From positions 1 through 64,000 of the forward strand of contig DXEB01000009.1 in the NCBI GenBank assembly GCA_019115165.1: a DNA stretch of 64,000 bases. The letters are read 5' to 3'. This stretch comes from Candidatus Anaerotignum merdipullorum. GTDB taxonomy: Bacteria; Bacillota; Clostridia; Lachnospirales; Anaerotignaceae. Each line of letters begins with the position of its first letter. Within the stretch, counting starts at the first letter, position 1. The notes beneath the pieces were generated by a model. It was not told the origin of the DNA. It worked only from the letters and a program-made list of their open reading frames with translations, and ran no database searches. The position numbers and the translations under genes were made by a program. This document shows positions 54,101-62,776 of the stretch, one piece after another.

Positions 54101-54658
54101 TGCCGTCAGCGGATAAATATCCAAAATACCGCCTCTAAGCGCAAATTGTCCTGGACTCTCCACCAGTTCTTCTCTCTCATATCCCATCCATACCAGCTGC
54201 TGAGTCAAAGCCGTTAAATCCCTTTGCTCTCCCACCCGCAACTGCAACAAAAAACTGGAAAAGACCTCCTTTGACGGATATCTATCTAAAAATGCTTCCG
54301 CAGCCGCCACAATCAGCGGACATTCACCGCACAGTAATTTTTCTACCACCAAAAATCGTTGACGGTTCATTTCCATGCTATGCACATCCGCGCTGTAAAA
54401 CAGGATATCCTTTGCTGGATAATACATCCCTGATTTGGTAAAAAAGCGCATGTCTTCCAAAATTTCTTTTGCCCGTACCTCGCTATAGGTCAATATCACC
54501 ATCGGGCGCTGCAAATGGGTTTGCATTCCAAACACCAAATGATTTTTTTCCACGTCAAGAACCCCTGTGGCAAACACAGGGGTGTCTTGATTGCGAATCT
54601 GTTGCAGCAGCGTCTGATAGCTCTCCAGTTCCAATAATGGTTCCGTCAGGCTTTTCAT
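51155..54658 (-). CDS. mfd: Transcription-repair coupling factor Mfd
   Basis: A 1167-residue DNA translocase that removes stalled RNA polymerase and recruits UvrA. It has a UvrB-like N-terminal module (to about 350), the RNA-polymerase-interacting domain (VVHDNHGIGVF ... VPVNQMDMIQKY, about 500-560), Walker A GDVGYGKTE (about 655), DEEQRFG (about 757), and the C-terminal TRCF domain. The ATG at 54658 overlaps the pth stop as ATGA and has AGAGGTGG upstream. An ORF extension of 42 codons lies within pth. pth-mfd adjacency is typical of Bacillota. Confidence 0.97.
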   Translation of the reverse strand: MKSLTEPLLELESYQTLLQQIRNQDTPVFATGVLDVEKNHLVFGMQTHLQRPMVILTYSEVRAKEILEDMRFFTKSGMYYPAKDILFYSADVHSMEMNRQRFLVVEKLLCGECPLIVAAAEAFLDRYPSKEVFSSFLLQLRVGEQRDLTALTQQLVWMGYEREELVESPGQFALRGGILDIYPLTAEDAVRIEFWDDEIDSIRSMDAQTQRSVEKMEMVTIFPMRELVYDAACAKQAADRIEAEYQDALRAMEVSGVPDGVQRLKEQIGENIQRLRTEHSFASVGTFLPYFYEDTVSLLAYLPQDTVLCFDEPQRLAEHMQTLRTEYEESMKNRIAQGFLLPAQSRLLFDYTDILRQAEGFAQVLMAGLTRKTPLFQPKAQVDFAVRSIPSFSKRTDLFCEELRDLKRQGYRTVILAGTGSRAKRFAAELTDMDLPAAYLETLEKEIPKGAIWVTKGALSKGFQYEYIRLAVFSDHEIFGKSGEKKKRKRKKTGAAIERFTDLRIGDYVVHDNHGIGVFRGLEKISVEGVQKDYMKISYRDGGNLFVPVNQMDMIQKYIGSGGMVPKLNKLGGQDWLKAKTKARAAVKILAEDLVALYAKRAAAKGFAFHADSLWQKEFEEAFAFEETDDQLNAIEDVKKDMESEKVMDRLICGDVGYGKTEVAIRAAFKAVQDGKQVAYLVPTTILAQQHYQTFLQRMAGYPVQIELLSRFRTAKQQRESIRNLEKGFSDIVIGTHRILSKDVRFRDLGLVIVDEEQRFGVAHKEKLKRLKENVDVLTLTATPIPRTLHMSLAGIRDMSILEEPPQERRPVQTYVMENNAEFVREAIHRELSRGGQVFYLYNRVESIAEEAFRVQQLAPEANVAFAHGQMSERELENIMQEFIGGEIDVLVCTTIIETGMDISNVNTIIIQDADRMGLSQLYQLRGRVGRSNRTAYAYLMYQRDKMLKEVAEKRLQTIREFTEFGSGFKVAMRDLEIRGAGNLLGAEQHGHMEAVGYDMYCRLLEEEVERLKGKPAEETFETSVDLNVNAYLPDFYIRNQEQRMDLYKKIAAVQTMEEYYDMQEELEDRYGDLPKSVQTLLELVLVKAEAHQMGVTAISQKGSNVVVEFLANAPLDAEKLTQLIAQSRGRYLFTAGVAPYITIRLPKGEEQKSLLYIKNLLQGLKA

Positions 54659-55338
54659 GCTTCCACCTCTTTTTTGATTTCCGCCGGCGCTTGAACCGCC
54701 TGCGGTTGTTGTTTCACTTTTGGCGCTTTTGGACGCTGATTCATGCGGTTCATTGCTTCTGACATACCACGGCGTAAAATCCACTCCACCGCTTCCACCG
54801 CTTTCTCCATCCCGCTTTCCATCAACGGCATCGTATCCGCGTCAAATTTCGCCAGCACATAATCTGCTAAATCCCAACCGTTTGGTTTCTCTCCGATTCC
54901 CACCTTAATCCTGCCGAATACATCCGTCCCCATCAGCTGGATAATATTACGGATGCCATTGTGTCCTCCATGACTGCCTTTTTCCCGCAGACGGATTTGT
55001 CCTGCGGGTAAAGAAGTATCATCATAAATTACCACAAATCGTTCCTGTGGAACTTTATAAAAATTCACAATGTCTCGTACACTTTCCCCACTTAAATTCA
55101 TAAATGTCTGTGGTTTGACCAGCATCACCTTGCGTCCTGCAATCTCACCATTGCCAACCAAAGCTTTGTGTTGAAATTTTGTTACTGTTATATCATATTT
55201 CTTTGCCAAACGATCAATCACCAAAAATCCCACATTATGTTTGGTCTGTTCATATTCCTTTCCTGGATTACCCAAACCAACAATCAAAAATAGATCTGAT
55301 TCCTTTTTCTGATTTCGAATTTTATCAAATAAACCCAT
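54655..55338 (-). CDS. pth: Peptidyl-tRNA hydrolase
   Basis: A 227-residue enzyme that recycles peptidyl-tRNA. The core has LFLIVGLGNPGKEYEQTKHNVGF (about 15-37), with the catalytic His in KHNVGF (about residue 34), KPQTFMNLSGESV, and GSHGGHNGIRNI. About 15 extra residues precede the usual start (MGLFDKIRNQKKESD). A Pro/Gln/Lys-rich tail of about 25 residues extends the C-terminus. The ATG at 55338 has GGGAGG upstream. Both extensions are unusual additions to a 185-residue core. mfd follows by 4-bp overlap. Confidence 0.96.
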   Translation of the reverse strand: MGLFDKIRNQKKESDLFLIVGLGNPGKEYEQTKHNVGFLVIDRLAKKYDITVTKFQHKALVGNGEIAGRKVMLVKPQTFMNLSGESVRDIVNFYKVPQERFVVIYDDTSLPAGQIRLREKGSHGGHNGIRNIIQLMGTDVFGRIKVGIGEKPNGWDLADYVLAKFDADTMPLMESGMEKAVEAVEWILRRGMSEAMNRMNQRPKAPKVKQQPQAVQAPAEIKKEVEA

Positions 55339-55440
55339 TTTTCTTGTCCTCCCAGTCAGACTGTGCTCCACAACGGAAAGCCCTCATTCCAGAATGAGAG
55401 CTGTTTTTCTGTTCTATAAAAATGAAAAAATCCTTTACAG

Positions 55441-55470
55441 AGTATAGCACAAATCTCAATCACAGTTCAA
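55441..55470 (-). promoter_or_regulatory. Promoter of pth-mfd
   Basis: On the minus strand TTGAAC, 18 nt, TATACT, with an extended -10 (TGCTATACT). The leader carries a CTCATTC/GAATGAG hairpin (about 55380-55400). Confidence 0.65.
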
Positions 55471-55815
55471 TAGAAAACCGTGCGGATCTTCGCATGTATC
55501 TGCCATTCTTAAGTTCCAAGAAGAAAATTATACTGCAACGGAAGCAATAAGCCCGCTTCTTTCTACAGCTCCGCCAATCATCTAATCACCGTCGTTTTGA
55601 TTGCATAGTCAGCCAAAATAACCATTGCTTGCCGGCGACCAACCATTAAGAAGTTTTGCAGCCAAAAGCCGGTTACGCACACTTTCCTATTTTCAGAATT
55701 TCTTCTATGACAAAGAAGATTCCTAGTATAGTTCGCCTATCATTTCATCCTGTCCGTCATGATATTCATAATGTCCCTTATGTTTGATACCAATCTGTAT
55801 GATTATTCTGCACAT
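55471..55815. other. Gene-free stretch between pth promoter and D-2-hydroxyacid dehydrogenase terminator
   Basis: I see no supported gene. A minus-strand 30-codon frame (55723-55815) has a protein-like end (YEYHDGQDEMIGELY) but no ribosome site, and begins inside the terminator. It could be a remnant. Confidence 0.3.
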
Positions 55816-55860
55816 AAAAAGCAGAGAGAATACACGATATGCCGCATTTCTCTCTGCTTT
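55816..55860 (-). terminator. Terminator of the D-2-hydroxyacid dehydrogenase gene
   Basis: AAGCAGAGAGAA pairs with TTCTCTCTGCTT around a 17-nt loop, with T5 on the minus strand. Confidence 0.7.
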
Positions 55861-55908
55861 GCTCTATTTTATTTGATTTAAGTCCGCAGCGCACTTCCGA
55901 CGGGACGC

Positions 55909-56889
55909 TTATTTTACTTCATTTACCAATTCTTCCCCAGCCAAGAATGCTTTTGCGTTATCCAATGTTACCAGAGCCATCTGTTCCAAAGCTTCTTCTG
56001 TCAAGAATGCCTGGTGACCAGTAATCAATACCTTATCATTATTCATCAGTCTCATCAGTGTAGGGTCTTTTTCTGCCAGATCGCTTCTGTCTTCAAAGAA
56101 GTATTCATGCTCTTTTTCACAAACGTCCATACCTACGCCTCTGAATTTTCCGGCCTCTACTGCGTCAGCCAGCGCTTCGGAATCTACCAGACCGCCACGT
56201 GCAACATTGATGAAAATAACGCCGTCTTTCATCTTTGCAATTGCATCTTTATCGATCATATGTCTGGTTGCAGGCATCAGCGGGCAGTGAATAGAAATTA
56301 CGTCGGAACGTTTGTACAGTTCATCCAATTCCACATATTCCAAATCCAGATTAGGGTTAGGGAATGCATCATAAGCGATGATATTCATTCCAAGTCCTTT
56401 CAGATTTCTAATCATGCACTGACCAATTTTACCTGTGCCGATGATACCAGCCGTTTTTCCAACCAGCGCAATACCGTCCAAACCTGCGATGTCAAAATTG
56501 AATTTTGTGGTTCTTGCATAAGACAGATGTGTCTTTCTGTTTACAGCCATCAGCAATGCAAGACCATGTTCAGATACAGATTCGGGGGAGTAACCGGGTA
56601 CTCTCAGAACAGGCAAACCGCATTCTTTTGCAGCATCCAGATCTACACTGTCGAAACCTGCGCAACGCAGCAACAGAACTTTGATACCCAGATCTTTCAG
56701 TTTATGTACAACTTCCGCAGGAACTTCGTCGTTTACGAAAGAGCAGGTAGCATCATGACCAGCTGCCAGATGTGCTGTTGCGGGTGTCAGTCTTTCATCA
56801 AAAAATGTGATTTCATAGCCGTATTTTTCAGCCAAAGGACCAAAAGAGGTTTTCCAGTAAGATTTTGTGTCAAAAAATGCGATTTTCAT
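55909..56889 (-). CDS. D-2-hydroxyacid dehydrogenase (D-lactate dehydrogenase-like)
   Basis: A 326-residue NAD enzyme. The Rossmann motif GIIGTGKIGQCMI is at about 147-159 and the catalytic Arg in INVARGGLVDSEAL near 233. A Glu lies about 30 residues further, and the catalytic His is in ITGHQAFLTEEAL near 295. It resembles fermentative D-lactate dehydrogenases and the related 2-hydroxyisocaproate or aryl-lactate enzymes, and the substrate cannot be fixed by eye. The ATG at 56889 has AGGAGGAG upstream. A consensus promoter lies 111 bp upstream. Codon use is narrow, as in an abundant protein. Confidence 0.92.
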   Translation of the reverse strand: MKIAFFDTKSYWKTSFGPLAEKYGYEITFFDERLTPATAHLAAGHDATCSFVNDEVPAEVVHKLKDLGIKVLLLRCAGFDSVDLDAAKECGLPVLRVPGYSPESVSEHGLALLMAVNRKTHLSYARTTKFNFDIAGLDGIALVGKTAGIIGTGKIGQCMIRNLKGLGMNIIAYDAFPNPNLDLEYVELDELYKRSDVISIHCPLMPATRHMIDKDAIAKMKDGVIFINVARGGLVDSEALADAVEAGKFRGVGMDVCEKEHEYFFEDRSDLAEKDPTLMRLMNNDKVLITGHQAFLTEEALEQMALVTLDNAKAFLAGEELVNEVK

Positions 56890-56999
56890 TTCAAAACTCC
56901 TCCTAAATGTAAAGTAATAGTAAAAAATGAATAGCAAACAGACTGCATGCATCCCGCTAAATAGAATATTTTTCCACATCTGTTTGTCTTACTTTTAAC

Positions 57000-57028
57000 A
57001 ATATAATCCATTTTACCTATTTTGTCAA
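57000..57028 (-). promoter_or_regulatory. Promoter of the D-2-hydroxyacid dehydrogenase gene
   Basis: On the minus strand TTGACA (perfect), 17 nt, TATATT. It is the closest match to consensus in the window and agrees with high expression. The stretch 57029-57328 beyond it shows no gene. Confidence 0.8.
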
Positions 57029-57328
57029 CCGACTCTCTGAAAAATTGTGAGTTTTGCCAACGACTTTTTTTCGTTCCAAACAAAAAAACGCATGGTTTCA
57101 CACAAATATTTGTACTGATTTTTGTACAACATTTTATTCCATTTTATTCCGCTTCGATGGCAGCACGTTGTTCCAACTCTCCCGGTTTGTTGTCCGGCAC
57201 TACTTCTGCATTTCCTATATTTCCATCGTATTATCTGATGCTATACTAAAAAACCTCCAGCCCTATTTTCTCTTGGATATTTTCATCAAAACATATCGTT
57301 CTCTCCTTTCTGCTCATAAATTTTATGA

Positions 57329-57372
57329 CAAAAAGACCACGTTTACGGCAATCTCCGAAAACGTGGTCTTTC
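57329..57372 (-). terminator. Terminator of prs
   Basis: AAAGACCACGTTT pairs with AAACGTGGTCTTT around a 13-nt loop, with T5 on the minus strand. Confidence 0.8.
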
Positions 57373-57398
57373 TTTCTCAATGCGCGAAATGCTGCCTA

Positions 57399-58358
57399 TC
57401 AATCAAACAGCTGAGAGATGGAAATCCCTTCATGAATGCATCTGATTGCATCTGCAAACAGGTCATCCACAGATACTGTTGTAATTTTCTTAATTCTTTT
57501 ATCTTCTGGAAGCTCAATGGTATCCAATACCAGCAATTCCGTGATAGCAGAATCTTCAATCCGCTTAATTGCCGGTCCGCTCAATACCGCATGAGTACAG
57601 CAAGCATCTACTTCCACCGCACCTCTTTCTTTCAGTGCATTGGCAGCATTGGTAATCGTGCCTGCAGTATCAATCATATCGTCTACCAAAATGACCTTTT
57701 TGCCTTTGACATCACCAATGATGTTCATAATTTCGCTGACATTGGCTTTGGGTCTGCGTTTATCGATAATTGCCAGAGGAATGTTCAGTCTTTCCGCAAA
57801 CGCTCTGGTTCTGGTAACACTGCCCAGATCTGGAGACACGGCAACAAAGTCCTTCAGTTCTTCCCCGTATTTTTGTTCATAAAAACCAGTCAGCAACGGG
57901 CTGCCAATCAGATTATCTACCGGAATATCGAAGAAGCCCTGAATTTGTGCACAATGCAGATCCATGGTCAACACACGGTTTGCACCAGCGCTAGTCAGAA
58001 TATTTGCTACCAGTTTCGCACTAATGGGATCCCTTGCTCTTGCTTTTCTATCTTGTCTTGCATAACCATAATACGGCATTACCGCAGTGATTCTGCCGGC
58101 AGAAGCGCGCTTCATTGCGTCAATCATAATCAGCAGTTCCATCAGGTTATCATTCACCGGGTAAGATGTGGACTGAATGATAAAAACATCCGCGCCACGG
58201 ATCGTTTCATTGATTTTGACAGAGATTTCTCCATCGCTGAATTTTTCCACTTCCGCATCGCCTAAGGTCATGCCCAGTCGTTTGGCAATTGCTTCCGCCA
58301 ATGCGCGGTTGGAATTACAGGCAAATACTTTCATATTGCTGCCGGTTGAATAAATCAT
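57399..58358 (-). CDS. prs: Ribose-phosphate pyrophosphokinase
   Basis: A 319-residue enzyme making PRPP for nucleotide, His and Trp synthesis. It has [25 protein letters not shown] near the start, [25 protein letters not shown] (about 100-124), and the PRPP-binding loop [20 protein letters not shown] (about 220-239). GGGGGACAC precedes the ATG. It lies 122 bp after glmU in the same direction, the common glmU-prs pair of Bacillota, and ends at a strong terminator. Confidence 0.97.
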   Translation of the reverse strand: MIYSTGSNMKVFACNSNRALAEAIAKRLGMTLGDAEVEKFSDGEISVKINETIRGADVFIIQSTSYPVNDNLMELLIMIDAMKRASAGRITAVMPYYGYARQDRKARARDPISAKLVANILTSAGANRVLTMDLHCAQIQGFFDIPVDNLIGSPLLTGFYEQKYGEELKDFVAVSPDLGSVTRTRAFAERLNIPLAIIDKRRPKANVSEIMNIIGDVKGKKVILVDDMIDTAGTITNAANALKERGAVEVDACCTHAVLSGPAIKRIEDSAITELLVLDTIELPEDKRIKKITTVSVDDLFADAIRCIHEGISISQLFD

Positions 58359-58480
58359 GTTTGTGTCCCCCTACGTTCACTTGTGCTTGTATTTTGTCTG
58401 ATTGCCATTTTTCGTCAGCATATGCTGCTAATCTTATGTTACACCCATCTTTCGCTGATTTCAACACAAATCGACAGAAT

Positions 58481-59857
58481 TTACGATTTCTTCTGCACTC
58501 GTTTGGTCTTCCATCCCTTGATTACTGTCTGTCTTGCTCTTGCCACTGCCAAAACATCTTCCGGCACATCCTTCGTTATCGTAGAACCAGCGGCGATATA
58601 CGCCCCCTGTGCAATGTTGACAGGTGCTACCAAATTTACGTTACAGCCCACAAATACATGGTCTGCAATGGTTGTTCTGTGTTTCTTTTCTCCATCATAA
58701 TTAACCATAATACTGCCACAGCCGAAATTGATTTTTTCACCTGCATCTGTATCTCCCACATAGGACAGATGCGGTATTTTGGTGCCATTTCCGATATTAG
58801 AATTTTTCACTTCCACAAAATCTCCAATTTTTACCTTTTCTCCGATCCGGCAGTTGGGACGGATATAAGCAAACGGTCCTACGGTGGTGCCGCTTCCAAT
58901 GGTCGATTCCAGCCCTGTTGATGATTGGAATGTCACACCATCACCCAGGTGCATATCCGTCAAACGGGAATTGGGGCCGATTTGGCAGTCTTCTCCGATC
59001 ATAGTATTTCCTTCCAGTACACAGCCGGGTAAAAGAACAGTATCTCTGCCAATGGTTACATCTGCACCAATGTATGTATGCATCGGATCCACAATCGTCA
59101 CGCCATTTTCCATATGCCGCCGATTGATTCTTTCCTTCAGAATTGCAGCTGCCTCTGCCAACTGCACTCTGGAATTTACCCCGAAAAATTCCCGTTCATC
59201 CGCAGCAATATATGCGCCGACTCGTTTCCCGTCTCTCAACAGAATTTCCAAACAATCCGGCAGATAATATTCTCCCTGGGCATTGTCGTTTTTCAGCCTG
59301 CCCAACGCCTGTTTTAAATCTCTGCCATGAAATACGTAAATACCGGTATTGATTTCCCGTACGGCTTTTTCCTCTTCAGAAGCATCCTTATGCTCTACAC
59401 TTTTAACAAACTGACCATCAACATTTCGTATAATTCTGCCATATCCCGTGGGGTCCTGCACCACTGCAGACACTACCGTAACACTGTTTTGCGCCTCTCT
59501 GTGTTCTGCAATCACGCTTTTGAGCGTTTTTGCAGTAATCAATGGCGTATCTCCATAAAGAATCAGGATGTCCTTATCATCTTCAATAAAATCGCCTGCC
59601 ATTTTCACTGCATGACCGGTACCCTTGCGTTCTGTCTGCACCGCAAAAACGACATCCTGACGTGCCGCAGCTTCCCGCACCGCTTCCGCCTGATGCCCGA
59701 TAACCACACAAATGGCTTGTGCGCCGCATCCCTTTGCCGTATCCATCACATAATCCAGCATGGATTTTTTCATGATTTCATGCAGCACTTTCGGTTTTTT
59801 GGATTTCATGCGCGTGCCCTCTCCGGCAGCCAGTATGATTGCCTTCAGATGTTCCAT
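58481..59857 (-). CDS. glmU: Bifunctional GlcNAc-1-P uridyltransferase / acetyltransferase
   Basis: A 458-residue enzyme making UDP-GlcNAc, the precursor of peptidoglycan and of the wall polymers encoded elsewhere in this window. The N-terminal pyrophosphorylase has LAAGEGTRMKSKKPKVLHEI (about 8-27). The C-terminal half is a left-handed beta-helix with hexapeptide repeats and FVEVKNSNIGNGTKIPHLSYVGD, plus the catalytic His. GGAGAGGAGAAG precedes the ATG. No spoVG gene is adjacent. Confidence 0.97.
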   Translation of the reverse strand: MEHLKAIILAAGEGTRMKSKKPKVLHEIMKKSMLDYVMDTAKGCGAQAICVVIGHQAEAVREAAARQDVVFAVQTERKGTGHAVKMAGDFIEDDKDILILYGDTPLITAKTLKSVIAEHREAQNSVTVVSAVVQDPTGYGRIIRNVDGQFVKSVEHKDASEEEKAVREINTGIYVFHGRDLKQALGRLKNDNAQGEYYLPDCLEILLRDGKRVGAYIAADEREFFGVNSRVQLAEAAAILKERINRRHMENGVTIVDPMHTYIGADVTIGRDTVLLPGCVLEGNTMIGEDCQIGPNSRLTDMHLGDGVTFQSSTGLESTIGSGTTVGPFAYIRPNCRIGEKVKIGDFVEVKNSNIGNGTKIPHLSYVGDTDAGEKINFGCGSIMVNYDGEKKHRTTIADHVFVGCNVNLVAPVNIAQGAYIAAGSTITKDVPEDVLAVARARQTVIKGWKTKRVQKKS

Positions 59858-60026
59858 AATCTTCTCCTCTCCGTAAAACGTCTTTTTTCGATATCGTTTT
59901 ACATTTTCCGTTTTCGCACTTTGGATATTTTCTCATTTTTCGTCAAAAAAAGCAATATCTCTTTTTCACAAAATCCTGTATACAAAATCCAACCATTTCC
60001 ATCAAATCCCTTATTCTTCCTTCATA

Positions 60027-60061
60027 CAAAAACAGCGGCTGTCCCCGCTCTGGGCAGCCGC
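60027..60061 (-). terminator. Terminator of glgCD
   Basis: GCGGCTG-T-CCC pairs with GGGCAGCCGC with one bulge, followed by T5 on the minus strand, 10 bp after glgD. Confidence 0.75.
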
Positions 60062-60070
60062 CTATTATTC

Positions 60071-61189
60071 TTATAATCTTGTCCCTTTTTTCAAAATAAC
60101 CGGTTCTTCCATGGATTTGCCACACACGGTTTGTCCGTCAGAAATCACAACCTCTTTATCCAAAATCGCGTTTTCTATCAAACAACCTTTCCCAATCTGC
60201 ACGCCTTCCATCAAAATAGAATTGCGCACCACAGCCGCTTCCGATATGTATACTTTTCGGAACACAACACAATGCTCCACTTTTCCATTGAATATCGTCC
60301 CACTGCCTACAATCGCATCCGTTACTTCCGCCCCTGCGTTATACTTCGCCGGCGGTTCATCCTTTGGCTTTGTTTCAATATAAGGATACTGATTGACAAA
60401 AATATCCCGAATCTCTTTTTTCAGGAAATCCATGTTTGTTGCAAAATAATCCCGAATTCCGGTACCAATCGTACTCCAGTATCCCTGGAATTCATACCCG
60501 TAAATCTTTAATTTTTTGCTGTAAGGAATAATAATGTCTTTGACCAAACCATATCCGCCCTGCGGTACGATTTCTTCCAGCAAAGAAATCAGCAGCTTGC
60601 GGGAAATCACATAGATTCCCAAAGACGCCGTATTGGTCTGCGCCTGTTCCGGTTTTTCTTCAAAACCAAGCAGCCTGTTTTCCGCATCCATCTGCATAAT
60701 GCCAAAATGCGATAAATCCCGATTTTCCATCTTTTGATAAACGACTGTAATATCAGCGCCTTTTTGCACATGGTATTGTACCACATCGCGGTAGTTCATT
60801 TTGTAAACCGAATCTCCCGACGCAATGACCACGTATTCCTCATTACTGCGGTTCAAAAACGCCATATTTTGATAAATTGCATCCGCCGTCCCACGGAACC
60901 AGTCATTACCACTGTTGCTGGTGTAAGGTGTCAGAACAAACAGTCCACCCTGCTTTCTGCCAAAATCCCACCATTTGGAAGATGTCAGATGATCTCGCAG
61001 AGAACGGGAATTATACTGGGTTAATACCGCCGCTTTGCTAATACCGCTGTTTGACATATTACTGAGTGTAAAATCAATGGCACGATAGCAGCTGCCAATG
61101 GGCAGCGCCGCAGACGCACGGTGTTCCATCAAAACCCCCAAACGTCCATTGTTGTTGCCTCCTGCCAAAATAATCCCAATTGCTTTCAT
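60071..61189 (-). CDS. glgD: Glucose-1-phosphate adenylyltransferase, GlgD subunit
   Basis: A 372-residue GlgC paralogue. The N-terminus GIILAGGNNNGRLGVLMEHRASAALPI has a changed nucleotide loop relative to GlgC, as in other GlgD proteins that serve as a non-catalytic or regulatory partner. C-terminal beta-helix hexapeptides follow. The start codon comes right after the glgC stop, with GGAGGG inside glgC's end. GlgC-GlgD makes ADP-glucose for glycogen. Confidence 0.94.
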   Translation of the reverse strand: MKAIGIILAGGNNNGRLGVLMEHRASAALPIGSCYRAIDFTLSNMSNSGISKAAVLTQYNSRSLRDHLTSSKWWDFGRKQGGLFVLTPYTSNSGNDWFRGTADAIYQNMAFLNRSNEEYVVIASGDSVYKMNYRDVVQYHVQKGADITVVYQKMENRDLSHFGIMQMDAENRLLGFEEKPEQAQTNTASLGIYVISRKLLISLLEEIVPQGGYGLVKDIIIPYSKKLKIYGYEFQGYWSTIGTGIRDYFATNMDFLKKEIRDIFVNQYPYIETKPKDEPPAKYNAGAEVTDAIVGSGTIFNGKVEHCVVFRKVYISEAAVVRNSILMEGVQIGKGCLIENAILDKEVVISDGQTVCGKSMEEPVILKKGTRL

Positions 61190-62464
61190 TTACAATCCCT
61201 CCCGAATGACAGATTTTCCACTTTCCAGTCGATTGTCCGGATAGTCCTCCTGTCTAGTCGCTCCATACAGTACACAGTTTTTTCCGATGACAACACCGTC
61301 CGGAACCTGTGTATTGCCGCCAACCACGGTAATGCCGGAATGATAAATATTCGGTTTGGTTTCATTGGGTATGTTCTCTCCCACACCCATCTGTACGCCT
61401 TTTCCGATGATACAATTTTCATCCAGAATACAGCGGTCTATCACCGCGTTTTCCTCAATCACGGTACCGCCCATAATAATGGAGTCTTTCACCACTGCGC
61501 CTGATTTTACCACCACATCCGGTCCCAAAACAGAATGCGTAACCTCGCCATAAATCTCACTGCCGTCTGCAATCAAAGACTCTTTGATCCGAGCGCCAGG
61601 CGCTGTATACTGTGGCGGCTGATGGTCGCTGTTGGTGTAAATCTTCCAAAAGTCCTCATACAGATTAAATTCCGGCAATGCCTTAACCAATTCCATATTG
61701 GCTTCCCAATACGATTCAATGGTACCGACATCTTTCCAGTATCCGCTGAAACGGTATGCATACAGCACCTGTCCTTCTTCCAGCATTTTAGGAATGATAT
61801 GCTTGCCAAAATCACTATCCGCATGAATCGTATAATCTTCAATCAGCGCTTCCCGCAGTCTGCTCCAGGTAAAAATATAAATCCCCATAGATGCCAAGTT
61901 GCTCTTTGGCTGCTGCGGCTTTTCTTCAAACTCATAGATTTTATCATCGTCTTCCGTATTCATGATTCCAAATCGGCTGGCTTCTTCCATCGGCACCTCC
62001 AGCACTGCAATGGTCGCCGCCGCACCTTTTTCCTTATGAAAACGCAGCATTTGCGAATAGTCCATTTTATAAATATGGTCTCCTGATAAAATCAATACAT
62101 ATTCTGGATTATTGCTGTCGATAAAATCAATATTCTGATATATCGCATTGGCAGTCCCCATAAACCATTCTCCAGAATCTCCTCCCTTAACATGAGGCGC
62201 TAAAATGGTCACACCGCCATTTTTTTTGTCCAAATCCCAGGGAATGCCAATTCCAATATGTTGATTCAGCCGCAACGGCTGATACTGAGTCAACACACCA
62301 ACCGTATCCACACCAGAGTTAATGCAGTTGCTGAGCGGAAAATCAATAATACGAAATCTTCCGCCATACGTAACTGCAGGCTTTGCCACCTTTCTTGTGA
62401 GAATCCCCAAGCGGCTGCCTTGTCCTCCCGCCAAAAGCATTGCGATCATCTCTTTTTTACGCAT
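61190..62464 (-). CDS. glgC: Glucose-1-phosphate adenylyltransferase, GlgC
   Basis: A 424-residue enzyme forming ADP-glucose from ATP and glucose-1-phosphate. It has [24 protein letters not shown] (about 6-29), the catalytic-site [15 protein letters not shown] (about 125-139), [10 protein letters not shown], and [16 protein letters not shown]. The ATG at 62464 has AAGGGG upstream; an extension of 13 codons is less likely. No glgA, glgB or glgP lies next to the pair within the window. Confidence 0.95.
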   Translation of the reverse strand: MRKKEMIAMLLAGGQGSRLGILTRKVAKPAVTYGGRFRIIDFPLSNCINSGVDTVGVLTQYQPLRLNQHIGIGIPWDLDKKNGGVTILAPHVKGGDSGEWFMGTANAIYQNIDFIDSNNPEYVLILSGDHIYKMDYSQMLRFHKEKGAAATIAVLEVPMEEASRFGIMNTEDDDKIYEFEEKPQQPKSNLASMGIYIFTWSRLREALIEDYTIHADSDFGKHIIPKMLEEGQVLYAYRFSGYWKDVGTIESYWEANMELVKALPEFNLYEDFWKIYTNSDHQPPQYTAPGARIKESLIADGSEIYGEVTHSVLGPDVVVKSGAVVKDSIIMGGTVIEENAVIDRCILDENCIIGKGVQMGVGENIPNETKPNIYHSGITVVGGNTQVPDGVVIGKNCVLYGATRQEDYPDNRLESGKSVIREGL

Positions 62465-62529
62465 TCTAACCAACCCCTTGCTTTTATTGCTGCACTTTTG
62501 CATTGTCGTATCTACAAAAATACATCCTT

Positions 62530-62538
62530 ATTATACCA
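62530..62538 (-). promoter_or_regulatory. Extended -10 promoter of glgCD
   Basis: On the minus strand TGGTATAAT, about 66 bp before glgC. The -35 is poor, as often with extended -10 promoters. Confidence 0.6.
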
Positions 62539-62696
62539 TATCATGTGACCAAAAGAAACCTCTATTCGGTATGATTTTTCATGATTATTCGCTAATTTCT
62601 TCTCTTCCTTTCGTCTGTTTCTGACTAGAAATGTTGATAAATTCTGTTATATCTATGAAAAAACTGTGTAAAATATAGAAATACCATACAAAAGAA

Positions 62697-62725
62697 TTGC
62701 CATTCCTTTCCCAGTATACTATAAT
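62697..62725 (+). promoter_or_regulatory. Promoter of murC
   Basis: TTGCCA, 17 nt, TATAAT on the plus strand, 52 bp before the murC start. Confidence 0.75.
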
Positions 62726-62776
62726 GAATACCAAACCAAACAGCAACCATACATTTTACGATAGAGGCGATATACT

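Noticed and set aside
55378..55410. CTCATTC/GAATGAG hairpin with T-run taken as a plus-strand terminator
   Set aside because: There is no plus-strand gene upstream; it lies in the pth leader and is more likely incidental or a leader structure.
55723..55815. 30-codon minus-strand frame with a protein-like end
   Set aside because: Starts within the D-2-hydroxyacid dehydrogenase terminator and has no ribosome site; noted only as a possible remnant.
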